Source: Streptococcus sp. CSL10205-OR2 (GTDB taxonomy: Bacteria > Bacillota > Bacilli > Lactobacillales > Streptococcaceae). From it: a DNA stretch of 64,000 bases. This document shows, piece by piece, positions 16,377 to 26,148 of this stretch (position 1 is its first letter; every line of letters begins with the position of its first letter). The stretch covers positions 26,222-90,221 of the forward strand of contig NZ_JAOTIN010000006.1 of assembly GCF_025660655.1 (NCBI RefSeq), read 5' to 3'. The translations under genes and the position numbers were made by a program. The notes beneath the pieces were generated by a model, which was not told where the DNA came from, searched no databases, and worked only from the letters and a program-made list of their open reading frames with translations.

Positions 16377-19211
16377 ATGATGTTATTCTCTAAAAAGAAA
16401 TGGACAGTCATTCTACCTATTGCTACGAGTATCTTGCTATTTCCTTCAACGGTTTTAGCAGAAGATACCACTACTCAGGTAGACGTCCCGAAAGTAGAAG
16501 AAGTTGCTAGTATAGAACCATCAACTGATACAACCACTACTGAATTAAGTTCAGCCACAACGAATGATTTAAATTCTTCTCAAGAAAACTTATCATCAGA
16601 AGAACCAATTTCCTCTGAGAAACTTTTACTAGAAGAATCTGTTTCTGTTGATGAAACACAAAATTTTGTTTCTGATGGTAAAGAAGTGGATTCTTCCAAA
16701 GAAAATCAAGAATCAGTCCACAATGATGGTAATGTTAAAAATGAAGAAGAAATTGCCGGACAAGAAAAGGAAGCACCTAACACAAGTGGTTTCAGAGCAA
16801 AAACTGGCTCAGCAAATTCTCAAGCTGTGACGGATGTTTCAGAAGGAACAACTGGACTACGTCTCCAATATCAAAGAGAGATTCCACAACAAACCAGTAT
16901 TTTGTTTGCGGTTTGGTCTGATAAAAATGGTCAAGATGATCTGAGATGGTACCAAGCACAAACAGGCGGTGTCGCTTATGCTAGTTATGATAATCATAAA
17001 TCCTATGGTCTTTATCATGTCCATACTTACGCCAATCAAAATGGCCGTATGATTGGCTTAAATGCAACAACAATCACAATAAAAGAGCCAAATCCAAAGA
17101 CACAAATAACAAAAGTTGATGACAATCACTATCGTGTTAATGTAAGTGATGTACCACAAACTATTAAAGATATTTTGATACCAGTGTGGTCTGATAAAAA
17201 TGGTCAAGATGATTTGAGATGGTATCAAGCCAAGAAATTATCCCCTACTCAATATGAGACCTTAATTGATATCAAAGATCATAGAAACGATTTTGGACAT
17301 TATCATGTCCATCTTTATGGATATAGTGAGATAACCAAATCACGTATTGGATTGCTGGCTACTCCGGGTTTCAATCATGAGAAGAAATCAGCAGATACCT
17401 ATGCCAAAGTTAGTCTACAAGATTATGATAAAAATAATAGTACTTTTAATGTCGCAGTTGATGCCAGTCAATCAAGCAAGACCCTTCGCTATGTTCGAGT
17501 GGCGGTTTGGTCAGAAGCTAAAGGTTAAGATGATTTAAAATCGTATACTCCAACTATTGCAAATAAAAAAGCGATTGCGAAAGTAGATATTGCTAATCAC
17601 AGTAATACGAGCGATTATTATATTGTCCATGTTTATACTGATTATAGTGATGGTAAAACCATTGGAACAGATCTTGGCAAACATTATATTAGCCAAATGT
17701 CAGTAAATACTCATTTAACGACAAGTGGCATTGAAATGGCATTTCAATCCGACCATGTCAAAGATTTAAGTCAAATTCGTTTTGCTGTTTGGTCAGACGA
17801 AAAAGGTCAAGATGATTTAAGATGGTATGCAGCTAATGCTAATGGTCTTGCAACAGCTAACTATACTAATCACAAAGGATTTGGCACCTATCATATTCAC
17901 ACTTACCTTAATCAAAGTGGTCAATTAAAAGGATTAAAAGCCAATCAGATAACAATAAATAAACCATCAATAAAAGTAGCCATTAACAAAGTATCTAACA
18001 CTAACTATGAAGTTGTTGTTAGCGATGTACCGTTATACATCAGTGGCATTGTCACACCTGTTTGGTCTGACAACAAAGGTCAGGATGATTTGAAATGGGT
18101 AGGGGCTGTTAAATTATCTCAAACGAGTTATCGATCAACTATTGATGTGAGAAATCACAATTTTGATAGCGGTCATTACAGTGTTCATATATATGGTTAT
18201 AATCAACTAGAAGCTAATCGTTTGATTGGTCTAGCTGGTAGTCCAGGCTTTGATGTTAAAAAAGTAGAACAAGGTAAGATAACAGCAGTTGTTACCAATC
18301 ATAAACCAAATGAGGGTACTTTAAATGTGCTTATCTCTGAAACACCACAATCTCCTAAGATAAAATCAGTTCGAGTAGCAGCGTGGTCAGAAAGTAAGCA
18401 AGAAAATCTTTCTTGGTATGTTTCTGATGCAGTGACAAATGGAACAATTCTTATTAACATCAACCAAGCTAATCACCAACATAAAAAAGGTAATTACACC
18501 GTTCATGCTTATGTGACAAACACCAGTGGTCAAGAAATAGGCTTTAATTTAGGTAGCTATGCTTTAAATTCTAATAGTAAAGGGTCAGCATCACAGGGAA
18601 ATTATAATGTGGTTAACCGTGTTGTTTACTTAGATGCTGGTCATGGTGGTAAAGACCCAGGTGCTGCATACTTTGGTCATTCAGAAAAAGAATTAACAAC
18701 CATCATGCAAAACCTGGTTAGACAACGCTTAGAAAAAGATGGCTATAAAGTGGTTACGACACGTGAATCTGAAAATGTCTTTGTTGATTTATTAGATCGT
18801 TCGAAAAAAGCAAATGCTTCCAATTCTGATTTATTCCTAAGCATGCATTTCAATGCCTCAGTTAATAGTAATATTAGTGGGATTGAAACTTATTGGTATC
18901 AATATTATGAAGAATACCCTTCACGCATCAATAAAACTTACCACAACAATCCAGAAAGATTAGCAAGAAGTCAAGTATTGGCAAATGCTATCCATTCAGA
19001 AACCATTAAAAGAACAGGTGCCCCAGATCGGGGAGTGAGACGAGAAACTTTTGCTGTTTTGAGAGAGATTACAGCACCGGCTGTTTTAGTTGAACTTGGT
19101 TTCTTATCAAATCGTTCAGAAAATAATAAGGTCAGTCAATCGGCTTACCAAGAAAAATTAGCAGATGGTATTGTTGCTGGTATTAAGAAATATTACCGTA
19201 CTTATCCATAA
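16377..19211 (+). pseudogene. N-acetylmuramoyl-L-alanine amidase with Bsp-like repeats, broken by an in-frame TAA
   Basis: ATG 16377 follows AAGAGG and opens a signal peptide (cleavage after VLA), a Ser/Thr/Glu-rich linker, and Bsp-like repeats. In the third repeat the expected AVWSEAKGQDDLKWY reads AVWSEAKG-stop-DDLKSY: codon 17526-17528 is TAA where all sisters have CAA, and the tryptophan codon at 17541 is TCG. The frame then continues unchanged through three more repeats (order A-B-C-A-B-C) to an Amidase_3 domain with zinc ligands in DAGHGG, SEKE, MHFN and VELGF. The downstream part alone would lack a signal peptide, so the amidase cannot be exported unless the stop is read through. The upstream part could still be secreted as a repeat-only fragment of 383 residues. 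One sequencing error could explain the stop but not both changes. Confidence 0.8.
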
Positions 19212-19234
19212 GTGATAAATTAAAAGCATAAATA

Positions 19235-19276
19235 AAAAACCTTTCTTTGTAAAAAATCAGCAAAGAAAGGTTTTTT
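19235..19276. terminator. Bidirectional intrinsic terminator
   Basis: AAAACCTTTCTTTG and CAAAGAAAGGTTTT form a 14-bp stem around loop TAAAAAATCAG, with an A-tract before and a T-tract after. It ends the amidase transcript and insulates pepT. Confidence 0.85.
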
Positions 19277-19309
19277 CGCTTAATATTAAGTAATATCAAT
19301 GCGGTTTTA

Positions 19310-19318
19310 TGATATAAT
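19310..19318 (+). promoter_or_regulatory. Extended -10 promoter of pepT
   Basis: TGATATAAT at 19310-19318 is a TGN-TATAAT extended -10. The expected -35 position has only weak similarity. A single transcript for pepT, and possibly ebsA, is expected. Confidence 0.6.
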
Positions 19319-19348
19319 AGTAAGGAAATTAGACAAAGAGGTAAAGCA

Positions 19349-20575
19349 ATGACTGACGATAAATTATTAGACCGATTTTTAACATATGTTAAGATTAATA
19401 CACGTAGTAATCCAGAAAACACAACAACACCAACAACTGAATCACAAAAAGAATTTGTTTTAAATGTCTTGAAGCCTGAAATGGAGAACATTGGTTTAGA
19501 AAATGTTCATTATCTTGAACATAATGGTTACCTTATTGGTACTTTGCCAGCCAATGATGAAACCATGACTAGAAAGATTGGTTTTATTTCTCATGTTGAC
19601 ACTGCTGATTTTAATGCAGAAGGTGTCAATCCTCAAGTCATTACTAATTATGATGGTGGTGTTATTCAACTTGGTGATACTAATTACCAATTAAATCCAA
19701 AAGATTTTCCAAATCTTAATAATTATCATGGTCAAACACTCATTACAACGGATGGGACAACCCTTTTAGGTGCTGATGACAAATCAGGTATTGCTGAGAT
19801 TATGACAGCAATGGCATATCTTATTGGCCACCCAGAAATTAAACACGGTGAAATACGTGTTGGTTTTGGTCCAGATGAAGAAATCGGTATTGGTGCAAAT
19901 AAATTTGATGTTGCTGATTTTGATGTTGATTTTGCCTATACAGTAGATGGTGGACCACTTGGTGAATTACAATATGAAACATTCAGTGCAGCTGGTGCAA
20001 GCATTCAATTTTTAGGAAGAAATGTTCATCCTGGTACAGCTAAGGGCCAAATGATTAATGCCCTTCAATTAGCCATGGATTATCATAAAGAACTACCTGA
20101 AACAGATCGTCCAGAATTAACCGAAGGTTATGAAGGTTTTTTCCATCTCTTAAGTTTAAGTGGAACAGTTGAGGAAGCTTCAGCAGATTACATTATTCGT
20201 GATTTTGAAGATGATAATTTTATCAAACGTAAAGAGCTGATGGAAGAAATTGCAAAGCGCATGAATAATGAATTCGGTGAAGAACGTGTAAAAATCACCT
20301 TATCTGATCGTTATTACAATATGAAAAAAGTCATTGAAAAAGATATGACTAGCGTTGAGATTGCAAAACATGTCATGGAAAGTTTAGATATCAAGCCAGT
20401 TATCGAACCTATTCGTGGTGGAACTGATGGCTCTAAAATATCATTTATGGGTATTCCAACACCAAACATTTTTGCTGGTGGTGAAAACATGCATGGTCGA
20501 TTTGAATTTGTCAGTCTAGAAACCATGGAAAAAGCCGTTGATGTGATTGTTGGTATTGCTAGTTTCAAAGACTAA
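19349..20575 (+). CDS. pepT: Peptidase T (tripeptide aminopeptidase, M20B)
   Basis: A 408-residue cytoplasmic metallopeptidase that removes the N-terminal residue of tripeptides. Metal-site motifs are present in the family order: [47 protein letters not shown] and a C-terminal [12 protein letters not shown] then [15 protein letters not shown]. Length and start (ATG behind AAAGAGG) are standard. It supplies amino acids from imported peptides, relevant for an amino-acid-auxotrophic streptococcus. Confidence 0.97.
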   Translation: MTDDKLLDRFLTYVKINTRSNPENTTTPTTESQKEFVLNVLKPEMENIGLENVHYLEHNGYLIGTLPANDETMTRKIGFISHVDTADFNAEGVNPQVITNYDGGVIQLGDTNYQLNPKDFPNLNNYHGQTLITTDGTTLLGADDKSGIAEIMTAMAYLIGHPEIKHGEIRVGFGPDEEIGIGANKFDVADFDVDFAYTVDGGPLGELQYETFSAAGASIQFLGRNVHPGTAKGQMINALQLAMDYHKELPETDRPELTEGYEGFFHLLSLSGTVEEASADYIIRDFEDDNFIKRKELMEEIAKRMNNEFGEERVKITLSDRYYNMKKVIEKDMTSVEIAKHVMESLDIKPVIEPIRGGTDGSKISFMGIPTPNIFAGGENMHGRFEFVSLETMEKAVDVIVGIASFKD

Positions 20576-20616
20576 CCCCCTATCCTTAATATGATACAAT
20601 AGAGAGGAGATTAACA

Positions 20617-21108
20617 GTGATTAAGATATTTGGAAAGATTAGATACCACTTTCAACCAGAGTTGTCTTGGCTGATTAGCTACTGGTCTTTAGCGATGACA
20701 CCAATCTTTATAGCTTTATCTTTGTTGTATGAACGAACAAGCTTCTCATTTCATGTCTTTATCTTATTTGGTGTTTTTATCCTTTTAACAGGATTTGGAC
20801 TTCATCGCTATTTTATCATCGAAGAAACTGGTTACCTTAGAATTGTCACGTTAAACTTTTTTTCTAAACAACGTCTTTTGATTTCAGATATTGCAAAAAT
20901 TAATGTCACAAAATCGACCATAACAATCATTTTGACGAATGGTGATAAACGATTGTTTTACATGAGAAAGTGGCCTAAGAAATACTTTTTAGATGCCTTA
21001 GTGATTTGTGAATCCTTCAAAGGTGAAGTTGAGTTGCTTGATAATTTCATTCAGCTTGACTATTTTGAAATATATAAGGATGATAAAAAAGCTCCTACGG
21101 TGTCGTAA
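20617..21108 (+). CDS. ebsA: EbsA family membrane protein
   Basis: A 163-residue protein starting with GTG behind GGAG. It has two hydrophobic segments near residues 22-42 and 48-68, then a soluble PH-like C-terminal part (LLISDIAKINVTKSTITIIL). The fer-ebsA neighbourhood is conserved in streptococci. EbsA was first linked to aggregation-substance display in enterococci, but its role is unclear. Its 3' end overlaps the convergent ferredoxin gene by 14 bases. Confidence 0.8.
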   Translation: MIKIFGKIRYHFQPELSWLISYWSLAMTPIFIALSLLYERTSFSFHVFILFGVFILLTGFGLHRYFIIEETGYLRIVTLNFFSKQRLLISDIAKINVTKSTITIILTNGDKRLFYMRKWPKKYFLDALVICESFKGEVELLDNFIQLDYFEIYKDDKKAPTVS

Positions 21109-21112
21109 GAGC
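21085..21112 (-). terminator. Terminator of the ferredoxin gene, inside both convergent gene ends
   Basis: On the minus strand GCTCTTACG and CGTAGGAGC form a 9-bp stem (one G-U pair) with loop ACAC, followed by TTTTTT. The hairpin contains the last codons and stop of both ebsA and fer. On the plus strand the stem is followed by CTTTG only, so it should work mainly for fer. Confidence 0.7.
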
Positions 21113-21289
21113 CTTTGTTGGACATGATTTGACAGCTAAGAGTGTCTCATCGGAGTATGGGACTTCTTGAATTAACTCCTCACTGTTTGAAAACTTAACA
21201 ATGCCATTGTCATAGTAATCAAAAACATCGGAGTAAGTTTGGCAAAGTCCGCAAGCAATACATTTTTCTGGAATTATCGTTACTTTCAT
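21095..21289 (-). CDS. fer: Ferredoxin, 4Fe-4S type
   Basis: A 64-residue acidic protein with CIACGLC and a distal CP (KSCPTKAL), the ligands of a single 4Fe-4S cluster. It matches the small Bacillus-type ferredoxins and acts as a cytoplasmic electron carrier; its partner in streptococci is not settled. It reads away from the LysM gene, with the two start regions about 45 bases apart. Confidence 0.93.
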   Translation of the reverse strand: MKVTIIPEKCIACGLCQTYSDVFDYYDNGIVKFSNSEELIQEVPYSDETLLAVKSCPTKALTTP

Positions 21290-21334
21290 AGTATTATTGT
21301 AATACTAATTTCAAGAATTAACAAGGGAGAAGGT

Positions 21335-21790
21335 ATGGTAAAGAAACCATGGGAGATGAAAGTTTTTGCTGAAAGAAGGCAAAATAACTCTCGAAAACAT
21401 AAAGTGAGTACTGTTATCAGTACACCATTTTTAACTATTTTATTAGTTGTCTTCTTTGCTATTATTGTTGGTATTTTATTAATTGTTGTTTACACTTCAA
21501 ATGGTGGTTCTGAAAAACAATCCCTTGAAGAAGCGTTTTATAACCCAAATCGAACAACACAAAGTGTCGAGCAAGAAACCACTCAAGTAGAAGAAACAAC
21601 AGAAGTTGAAACAACAGTAGAAACACCAAAAGAAAATAGAAAAACAATTATCGTAGAAGCTGGAGAGGGTCCCTCACGTATCGCTGAACGTGGAGGCATT
21701 TCACTTGAAAAATTATATGAATTAAACCCAGATAAAATGAGTACAGGTTCTTGGTTAGCTCATCCAGGAGATGAGGTTTTTGTTGAATAA
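21335..21790 (+). CDS. LysM-domain membrane-anchored protein (SAG1386/EF1546 type)
   Basis: ATG 21335 follows AGGGAGAAGG, and the open frame extends upstream only over unlikely sequence. The 151-residue product has a basic cytoplasmic N-terminus, one transmembrane segment at about residues 30-52, a Glu/Thr-rich external linker and a C-terminal LysM-like domain ([20 protein letters not shown] to HPGDEVFVE). LysM binds peptidoglycan GlcNAc, so the protein likely sits at the membrane-wall interface. It is directly upstream of cmk, a conserved pairing in streptococci. Confidence 0.8.
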   Translation: MVKKPWEMKVFAERRQNNSRKHKVSTVISTPFLTILLVVFFAIIVGILLIVVYTSNGGSEKQSLEEAFYNPNRTTQSVEQETTQVEETTEVETTVETPKENRKTIIVEAGEGPSRIAERGGISLEKLYELNPDKMSTGSWLAHPGDEVFVE

Positions 21791-21800
21791 AGAGGAAAAA

Positions 21801-22490
21801 ATGACACCAATTCAAATTGCTATAGATGGTCCTGCTTCAAGTGGGAAAAGTACCGTTGCAAAGATTATTGCAAAAAAATTAAATTATACCTATTTAGATA
21901 CCGGTGCGATGTATCGTTCAATGACTTATTTGATATTAAGACACCAATTGACAGACGAACAAATTCCTGAAATTATTGCTTTATTAGATCAATTTCCTTT
22001 GTCTTTTGGTCACGACAATTATGGGAATCCCAAAGTTTTTGTCAGTGACGTTGATATTACTGATATTATTCGCCAAAACGAAGTGACAAAAAATGTCTCT
22101 TGGGTTGCAGCTATTCCTGAAGTGCGAGAAAAATTGGTCGACCTTCAAAAAAGCATTGCGCTTGAAGGTGGCATTGTCATGGATGGTCGAGACATCGGTA
22201 CAGTTGTTTTACCAAAGGCTGAATTAAAAATCTTTTTAATTGCTTCGGTTGAAGAAAGAGCCAATCGTCGTTACAAGGAAAACCTTGAAAAAGGTATTCC
22301 GACTGATTTAGAAACCCTAAAAGAAGAAATTGCTCAAAGAGACTATAAAGATAGTCATCGTGAAGTATCTCCGTTAAAAGCGGCAGAAGATGCGATTACT
22401 TTAGACACAACTGGTTTAAGCATTGACGAAGTTGTCGACTTTATTTTACAAAAAGCAAATAAAATCATTGACAGTGAAAATAAAATGTAG
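21801..22490 (+). CDS. cmk: Cytidylate kinase
   Basis: ATG 21801 follows AAAGAGG and gives a 229-residue protein; earlier in-frame codons overlap the LysM gene. P-loop GPASSGKST is near the N-terminus, with [10 protein letters not shown] for CMP binding, [12 protein letters not shown] and the lid [10 protein letters not shown]. It phosphorylates CMP and dCMP. The 3' end of the gene carries the promoter of the infC operon. Confidence 0.97.
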   Translation: MTPIQIAIDGPASSGKSTVAKIIAKKLNYTYLDTGAMYRSMTYLILRHQLTDEQIPEIIALLDQFPLSFGHDNYGNPKVFVSDVDITDIIRQNEVTKNVSWVAAIPEVREKLVDLQKSIALEGGIVMDGRDIGTVVLPKAELKIFLIASVEERANRRYKENLEKGIPTDLETLKEEIAQRDYKDSHREVSPLKAAEDAITLDTTGLSIDEVVDFILQKANKIIDSENKM

Positions 22491-22496
22491 TATTAT
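22468..22496 (+). promoter_or_regulatory. Strong sigma-A promoter of the infC-rpmI-rplT operon
   Basis: TTGACA (22468-22473), 17 bases, TATTAT (22491-22496). It is located across the 3' end of cmk, so transcription should start near 22503, about 150 bases before infC. Confidence 0.85.
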
Positions 22497-22502
22497 AGTA
22501 CT

Positions 22503-22628
22503 AATGGGAAAAGCAGAAGTGAGAACTTCTCGCCTTGCAATTAACGTTGTCTGGCTCTACATAACACATTTCAATGATGAAATATAATGTAGTGCGGGCT
22601 TGTTAATCAGGCCCGCTTTCGTTTTTCT
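22503..22628 (+). promoter_or_regulatory. Leader RNA of the infC operon (L20-leader-like attenuator)
   Basis: The untranslated region begins with AGCAGAAGTGAGAACTTCTC (a hairpin with AGAAGT/ACTTCT arms) and ends with a strong terminator hairpin, GCGGGCTTG (22594-22602) and CAGGCCCGC (22608-22616), followed by TTTCGTTTTT. In Firmicutes the infC-rpmI-rplT operon is controlled by L20 binding to a leader that switches a terminator. Position and layout fit that model, but I cannot confirm the L20 binding fold without structure search. Confidence 0.7.
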
Positions 22629-22644
22629 CTAAAAAATAAAAGAG

Positions 22645-23175
22645 GTGAAGAACATAGCTAAGAAGGATTTGTTCATTAACGATGAAATTCGCGTTCGCGA
22701 AGTGCGTCTTGTTGGTCTTGAAGGCGAACAATTAGGAATCAAAATGCTCAACGAAGCCCAAGCACTTGCTGATGAGGCTAATGTTGACTTGGTACTTATT
22801 CAACCACAGGCAACACCGCCTGTTGCCAAAATCATGGATTATGGCAAGTTTAAGTTTGAGTATCAGAAAAAACAAAAGGAACAACGCAAGAAACAAAGCG
22901 TTGTGACTGTTAAAGAAATACGCCTTAGTCCAGTCATCGATAAGGGTGACTTTGAGACCAAACTTCGTAATGGCCGTAAATTCCTTGAAAAAGGAAATAA
23001 GGTTAAAGTTTCAGTTCGTTTCAAAGGACGTATGATTACCCATAAAGAAATTGGTGCAAAAGTTCTTTCAGATTTTGCTGAAGCAACACAAGATATTGCG
23101 ATCATCGAGCAAAGAGCTAAAATGGATGGTCGTCAAATGTTTATGCAACTTGCCCCTATTTCTGAGAAGAAATAA
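22645..23175 (+). CDS. infC: Translation initiation factor IF-3
   Basis: The product contains [20 protein letters not shown], the IF3 N-terminal domain, the linker [19 protein letters not shown] and the C-terminal domain ending [11 protein letters not shown]3 binds 30S subunits and checks the start codon and initiator tRNA. The annotated-type GTG at 22645 lies inside the ribosome site AGAGGTGA. The codon 6 bases after that site is ATA (22654), just before AKKDLF. Rare start codons are known for infC and allow self-control by IF3, so the true start may be ATA 22654 (173 residues). Confidence 0.96.
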   Translation: MKNIAKKDLFINDEIRVREVRLVGLEGEQLGIKMLNEAQALADEANVDLVLIQPQATPPVAKIMDYGKFKFEYQKKQKEQRKKQSVVTVKEIRLSPVIDKGDFETKLRNGRKFLEKGNKVKVSVRFKGRMITHKEIGAKVLSDFAEATQDIAIIEQRAKMDGRQMFMQLAPISEKK

Positions 23176-23213
23176 ATGTAACACATTATTATTTATTTAG
23201 GAGAGTATTAAAA

Positions 23214-23414
23214 ATGCCAAAACAAAAAACACATCGCGCATCAGCTAAACGTTTTAAACGTACAGGTTCAGGTGGCTTAAAACGTTTCCGTGCCTATACT
23301 TCACACCGTTTCCATGGTAAGACTAAGAAACAACGTCGTCATCTTCGTAAAGCTTCAATGGTAAGCAGTGGAGATTTCAAACGTATTAAAGCAATGCTTA
23401 CTGGTCTTAAATAA
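23214..23414 (+). CDS. rpmI: 50S ribosomal protein L35
   Basis: A 66-residue, very basic protein with the L35 signature [20 protein letters not shown]. It follows infC by 38 bases in the conserved operon and has a GGAGAG ribosome site. Confidence 0.98.
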   Translation: MPKQKTHRASAKRFKRTGSGGLKRFRAYTSHRFHGKTKKQRRHLRKASMVSSGDFKRIKAMLTGLK

Positions 23415-23458
23415 GCAAACATAGAATATTAATAGAATTATTTGGAGGATTATTATAA

Positions 23459-23818
23459 ATGGCACGTGTTAAAGGTGGCGTTGTTGCACGCAAACGTCGT
23501 AAACGTATTTTAAAATTAGCAAAAGGTTACTATGGCTCAAAACATATCTTGTTCCGTACTGCAAAAGAACAAGTAATGAACTCTTATTACTATGCCTACC
23601 GTGATCGTCGTCAAAAGAAACGTGACTTCCGTAAATTATGGATTACTCGTATCAATGCGGCAGCTCGTATGAATGGTTTATCATATTCACAATTGATGCA
23701 TGGTTTGAAATTAGCTGAAGTTGAAGTTAACCGTAAAATGTTAGCTGATTTAGCAGTTAACGATGCAGCAGCATTTACAGCTCTTGCTGACGCTGCTAAA
23801 GCAAAATTAGGAAAATAA
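23459..23818 (+). CDS. rplT: 50S ribosomal protein L20
   Basis: A 119-residue basic protein with the L20 pattern [20 protein letters not shown] and the C-terminal globular part [20 protein letters not shown]. It is an early 23S rRNA assembly protein and, in related bacteria, the feedback repressor of this operon through its leader. Confidence 0.98.
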   Translation: MARVKGGVVARKRRKRILKLAKGYYGSKHILFRTAKEQVMNSYYYAYRDRRQKKRDFRKLWITRINAAARMNGLSYSQLMHGLKLAEVEVNRKMLADLAVNDAAAFTALADAAKAKLGK

Positions 23819-23830
23819 TCTTGATTGTGT

Positions 23831-23860
23831 CACTACTAATTAACTTAGTAGTGATTTTTT
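23831..23860 (+). terminator. Intrinsic terminator of the infC operon
   Basis: CACTACTAA (23831-23839) and TTAGTAGTG (23845-23853) with loop TTAAC, followed by ATTTTTT. Confidence 0.88.
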
Positions 23861-23935
23861 AGTTTTTTCAATCTAGCTTAATTTAGCGATTTAATATATA
23901 ATAGTAATGCTGACTAAATCTGATAGGAAAGACAT

Positions 23936-25771
23936 ATGAATATAAAAGAACTAAAAGAACGGCAGAAAAAAATTAGAAATTTCTCGATTATTGCTCATAT
24001 TGACCACGGGAAATCAACTTTGGCTGATCGTATCTTAGAAAAAACAGAAACGGTATCAAGTCGTGAAATGCAAAATCAACTACTTGATAGTATGGATCTT
24101 GAGCGTGAGCGTGGTATTACCATTAAACTGAATGCTATTGAATTAAACTATACGGCAAAAGATGGTGAAACCTATATTTTCCATTTGATAGACACTCCAG
24201 GTCACGTTGACTTCACTTATGAAGTATCACGTAGTTTGGCTGCCTGTGAGGGAGCTATTTTAGTCGTTGATGCCGCTCAGGGTATTGAGGCACAAACCTT
24301 GGCTAATGTTTATCTAGCGCTAGATAATGATTTAGAAATTTTACCTGTGATCAATAAAATTGATTTACCAGCTGCTGAACCTGAAAGAGTACGACATGAA
24401 ATAGAAGATGTTATTGGAATTGATGCCAGTGAGGCTGTTTTAGCATCTGCCAAAGCAGGAATTGGGATTGAAGAGATTTTAGAGCAAATTGTAGAATACG
24501 TCCCAGAACCAACAGGAGATGTTGAAGCACCTCTTAAAGCTCTTATTTTCGACTCTGCTTATGATGCTTATCGTGGTGTCATTCTTCAAGTCAGAATTAT
24601 GGATGGTATCGTTAAACCAGGTGATAAAATCCAAATGATGAGTAATGGTAAAACATTTGATGTCACAGAAGTTGGTATTTTTACACCTAAGGCTGTCGGT
24701 CGTGAGTTTTTAGCAACTGGAGATGTTGGCTATATTGCAGCAGCCATTAAAACGGTTGCTGATACGCGTGTAGGTGATACTGTGACACTTGCTAATAACC
24801 CTGCCACAGAAGCTCTAGAGGGCTATAAGCAATTAAATCCAATGGTTTTTGCTGGGATTTACCCAATTGATTCTAATAAATACAATGACCTTCGTGAAGC
24901 ACTTGAAAAATTGCAATTAAACGACGCTAGTCTTCAGTTTGAACCAGAAACCTCACAAGCACTTGGTTTTGGTTTTCGTTGTGGATTCTTGGGTCTTCTA
25001 CACATGGATGTTATCCAAGAGCGTTTGGAACGTGAATTTAATATTGATCTCATCATGACGGCACCGTCAGTGGTTTATCATGTGAATACCACTGATGGTG
25101 AGATAGTGGAAGTATCAAACCCTAGTGAATTTCCAGAGCCAACTAGAATTGACAGTATTGAGGAACCTTACGTTAAAGCGCAAATCATGGTACCGCAAGA
25201 ATTTGTCGGGGCTGTAATGGAATTGGCACAAAGAAAACGTGGTGATTTTGTAACCATGGATTACATCGATGATAATCGTGTTAACGTTATTTATCAGATT
25301 CCTCTAGCTGAAATTGTCTTTGATTTCTTTGATAAATTAAAATCATCGACACGTGGCTATGCCAGCTTTGATTATGAGATTTCTGAGTACCGTCATTCTA
25401 AATTGGTGAAAATGGATATCCTCTTAAATGGTGATAAAGTAGATGCATTAAGCTTTATTGTTCATAAAGAATTTGCTTATGAGCGTGGTAAAATTATTGT
25501 TGAGAAATTAAAGAAAATCATTCCTCGTCAACAGTTTGAAGTGCCTATTCAAGCAGCTATTGGACAAAAAATTGTTGCCAGATCTGATATTAAAGCATTA
25601 CGTAAAAACGTTCTTGCCAAGTGTTATGGTGGGGATGTCTCACGTAAACGTAAACTCTTAGAAAAGCAAAAAGCAGGTAAAAAACGAATGAAATCTATTG
25701 GTTCTGTTGAAGTGCCACAAGAAGCATTTCTATCTGTCCTTAGCATGGATGATGATAATAAAAAATCATAA
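23936..25771 (+). CDS. lepA: Elongation factor 4 (LepA GTPase)
   Basis: A 611-residue translational GTPase. G1 [10 protein letters not shown]2 RERGIT, G3 DTPGHVDF and G4 NKIDLPAA are all present. The C-terminal region has the LepA-specific end [20 protein letters not shown] with [20 protein letters not shown], and no EF-G domain IV. It acts on ribosomes, promoting back-translocation or recovery under ionic stress. A -10 like TATAAT at 23897-23902 suggests its own promoter. Confidence 0.97.
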   Translation: MNIKELKERQKKIRNFSIIAHIDHGKSTLADRILEKTETVSSREMQNQLLDSMDLERERGITIKLNAIELNYTAKDGETYIFHLIDTPGHVDFTYEVSRSLAACEGAILVVDAAQGIEAQTLANVYLALDNDLEILPVINKIDLPAAEPERVRHEIEDVIGIDASEAVLASAKAGIGIEEILEQIVEYVPEPTGDVEAPLKALIFDSAYDAYRGVILQVRIMDGIVKPGDKIQMMSNGKTFDVTEVGIFTPKAVGREFLATGDVGYIAAAIKTVADTRVGDTVTLANNPATEALEGYKQLNPMVFAGIYPIDSNKYNDLREALEKLQLNDASLQFEPETSQALGFGFRCGFLGLLHMDVIQERLEREFNIDLIMTAPSVVYHVNTTDGEIVEVSNPSEFPEPTRIDSIEEPYVKAQIMVPQEFVGAVMELAQRKRGDFVTMDYIDDNRVNVIYQIPLAEIVFDFFDKLKSSTRGYASFDYEISEYRHSKLVKMDILLNGDKVDALSFIVHKEFAYERGKIIVEKLKKIIPRQQFEVPIQAAIGQKIVARSDIKALRKNVLAKCYGGDVSRKRKLLEKQKAGKKRMKSIGSVEVPQEAFLSVLSMDDDNKKS

Positions 25772-25773
25772 TC

Positions 25774-25807
25774 AAAAACCACTAGAAAATTGTTTCTAGT
25801 GGTTTTT
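25774..25807. terminator. Bidirectional terminator between lepA and cstR
   Basis: AAAAACCACTAGAAA and TTTCTAGTGGTTTTT flank a 4-base loop ATTG. A- and T-tracts on both sides let it serve lepA and the convergent cstR gene. Confidence 0.88.
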
Positions 25808-25816
25808 AGTGTTATT

Positions 25817-26074
25817 TTATTTTTTAACAACTAAATCAATGGCTGCTTTTAGTTTTTCTTCCTGTTTTTCAGGGTCACTGTCTGGATGTTCGATACATTC
25901 TATGACTTTATTAGCAATTGCAAGTCCCATAATCCTGTTTATACTAGATCTAACAGCACTTAATTGCGTCACAATATCAATACATTCCTTGTCTTCTTCA
26001 ACCATTTTATGAATGCCTCTTAGTTGTCCTTCAGTACGTTTGAGACGATTTAAAATATCTTTTTTTGATGTCAT
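25817..26074 (-). CDS. cstR: CsoR-family repressor, persulfide-sensing CstR type
   Basis: An 85-residue all-helical DUF156 protein. Key residues are C31 (EEDKECIDIV) and C60 (NKVIECIEH). The position that carries the copper-binding histidine in CsoR reads N55-K56 here. This two-cysteine, no-histidine pattern is that of CstR, which forms di- to tetrasulfide bridges with persulfides and then leaves the DNA. It is divergent from a three-gene rhodanese/CoA-disulfide-reductase operon, the expected target set. A copper or formaldehyde sensor is less likely from the residues and neighbours. Confidence 0.87.
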   Translation of the reverse strand: MTSKKDILNRLKRTEGQLRGIHKMVEEDKECIDIVTQLSAVRSSINRIMGLAIANKVIECIEHPDSDPEKQEEKLKAAIDLVVKK

Positions 26075-26098
26075 TACTGATTCACTCCTTGTATAACT

Positions 26099-26127
26099 AA
26101 TATACTATTTGTCTTTATTTTCGTCAA
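26099..26127 (-). promoter_or_regulatory. Promoter of cstR
   Basis: On the minus strand TTGACG (complement of 26122-26127), 17 bases, TATATT (complement of 26099-26104). It lies back to back with the promoter of the rhodanese operon. Confidence 0.65.
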
Positions 26128-26145
26128 ATCACAAAAATGTGATTT
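26126..26145. repeat. Perfect inverted repeat between the divergent promoters
   Basis: AAATCACA (26126-26133), AAAA, TGTGATTT (26138-26145). It sits exactly between the two -35 boxes. It does not look like the CstR operator, so a second regulator could bind here. Overlapping it, TGTGA-N7-TGACA (26138-26154) matches the GlnR box pattern TGTNA-N7-TNACA. Confidence 0.55.
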
Positions 26146-26148
26146 CTT

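Noticed and set aside
17697..19211. Downstream half of the Bsp amidase as an independent gene
   Set aside because: It is in the same frame as the upstream half, starts in the middle of a repeat without ribosome site, and has no signal peptide. A broken gene is the simpler reading.
25817..26074. Copper-sensing CsoR
   Set aside because: The metal-binding histidine is replaced (N55-K56), and the neighbours are sulfur-handling enzymes with no copper pump or chaperone.
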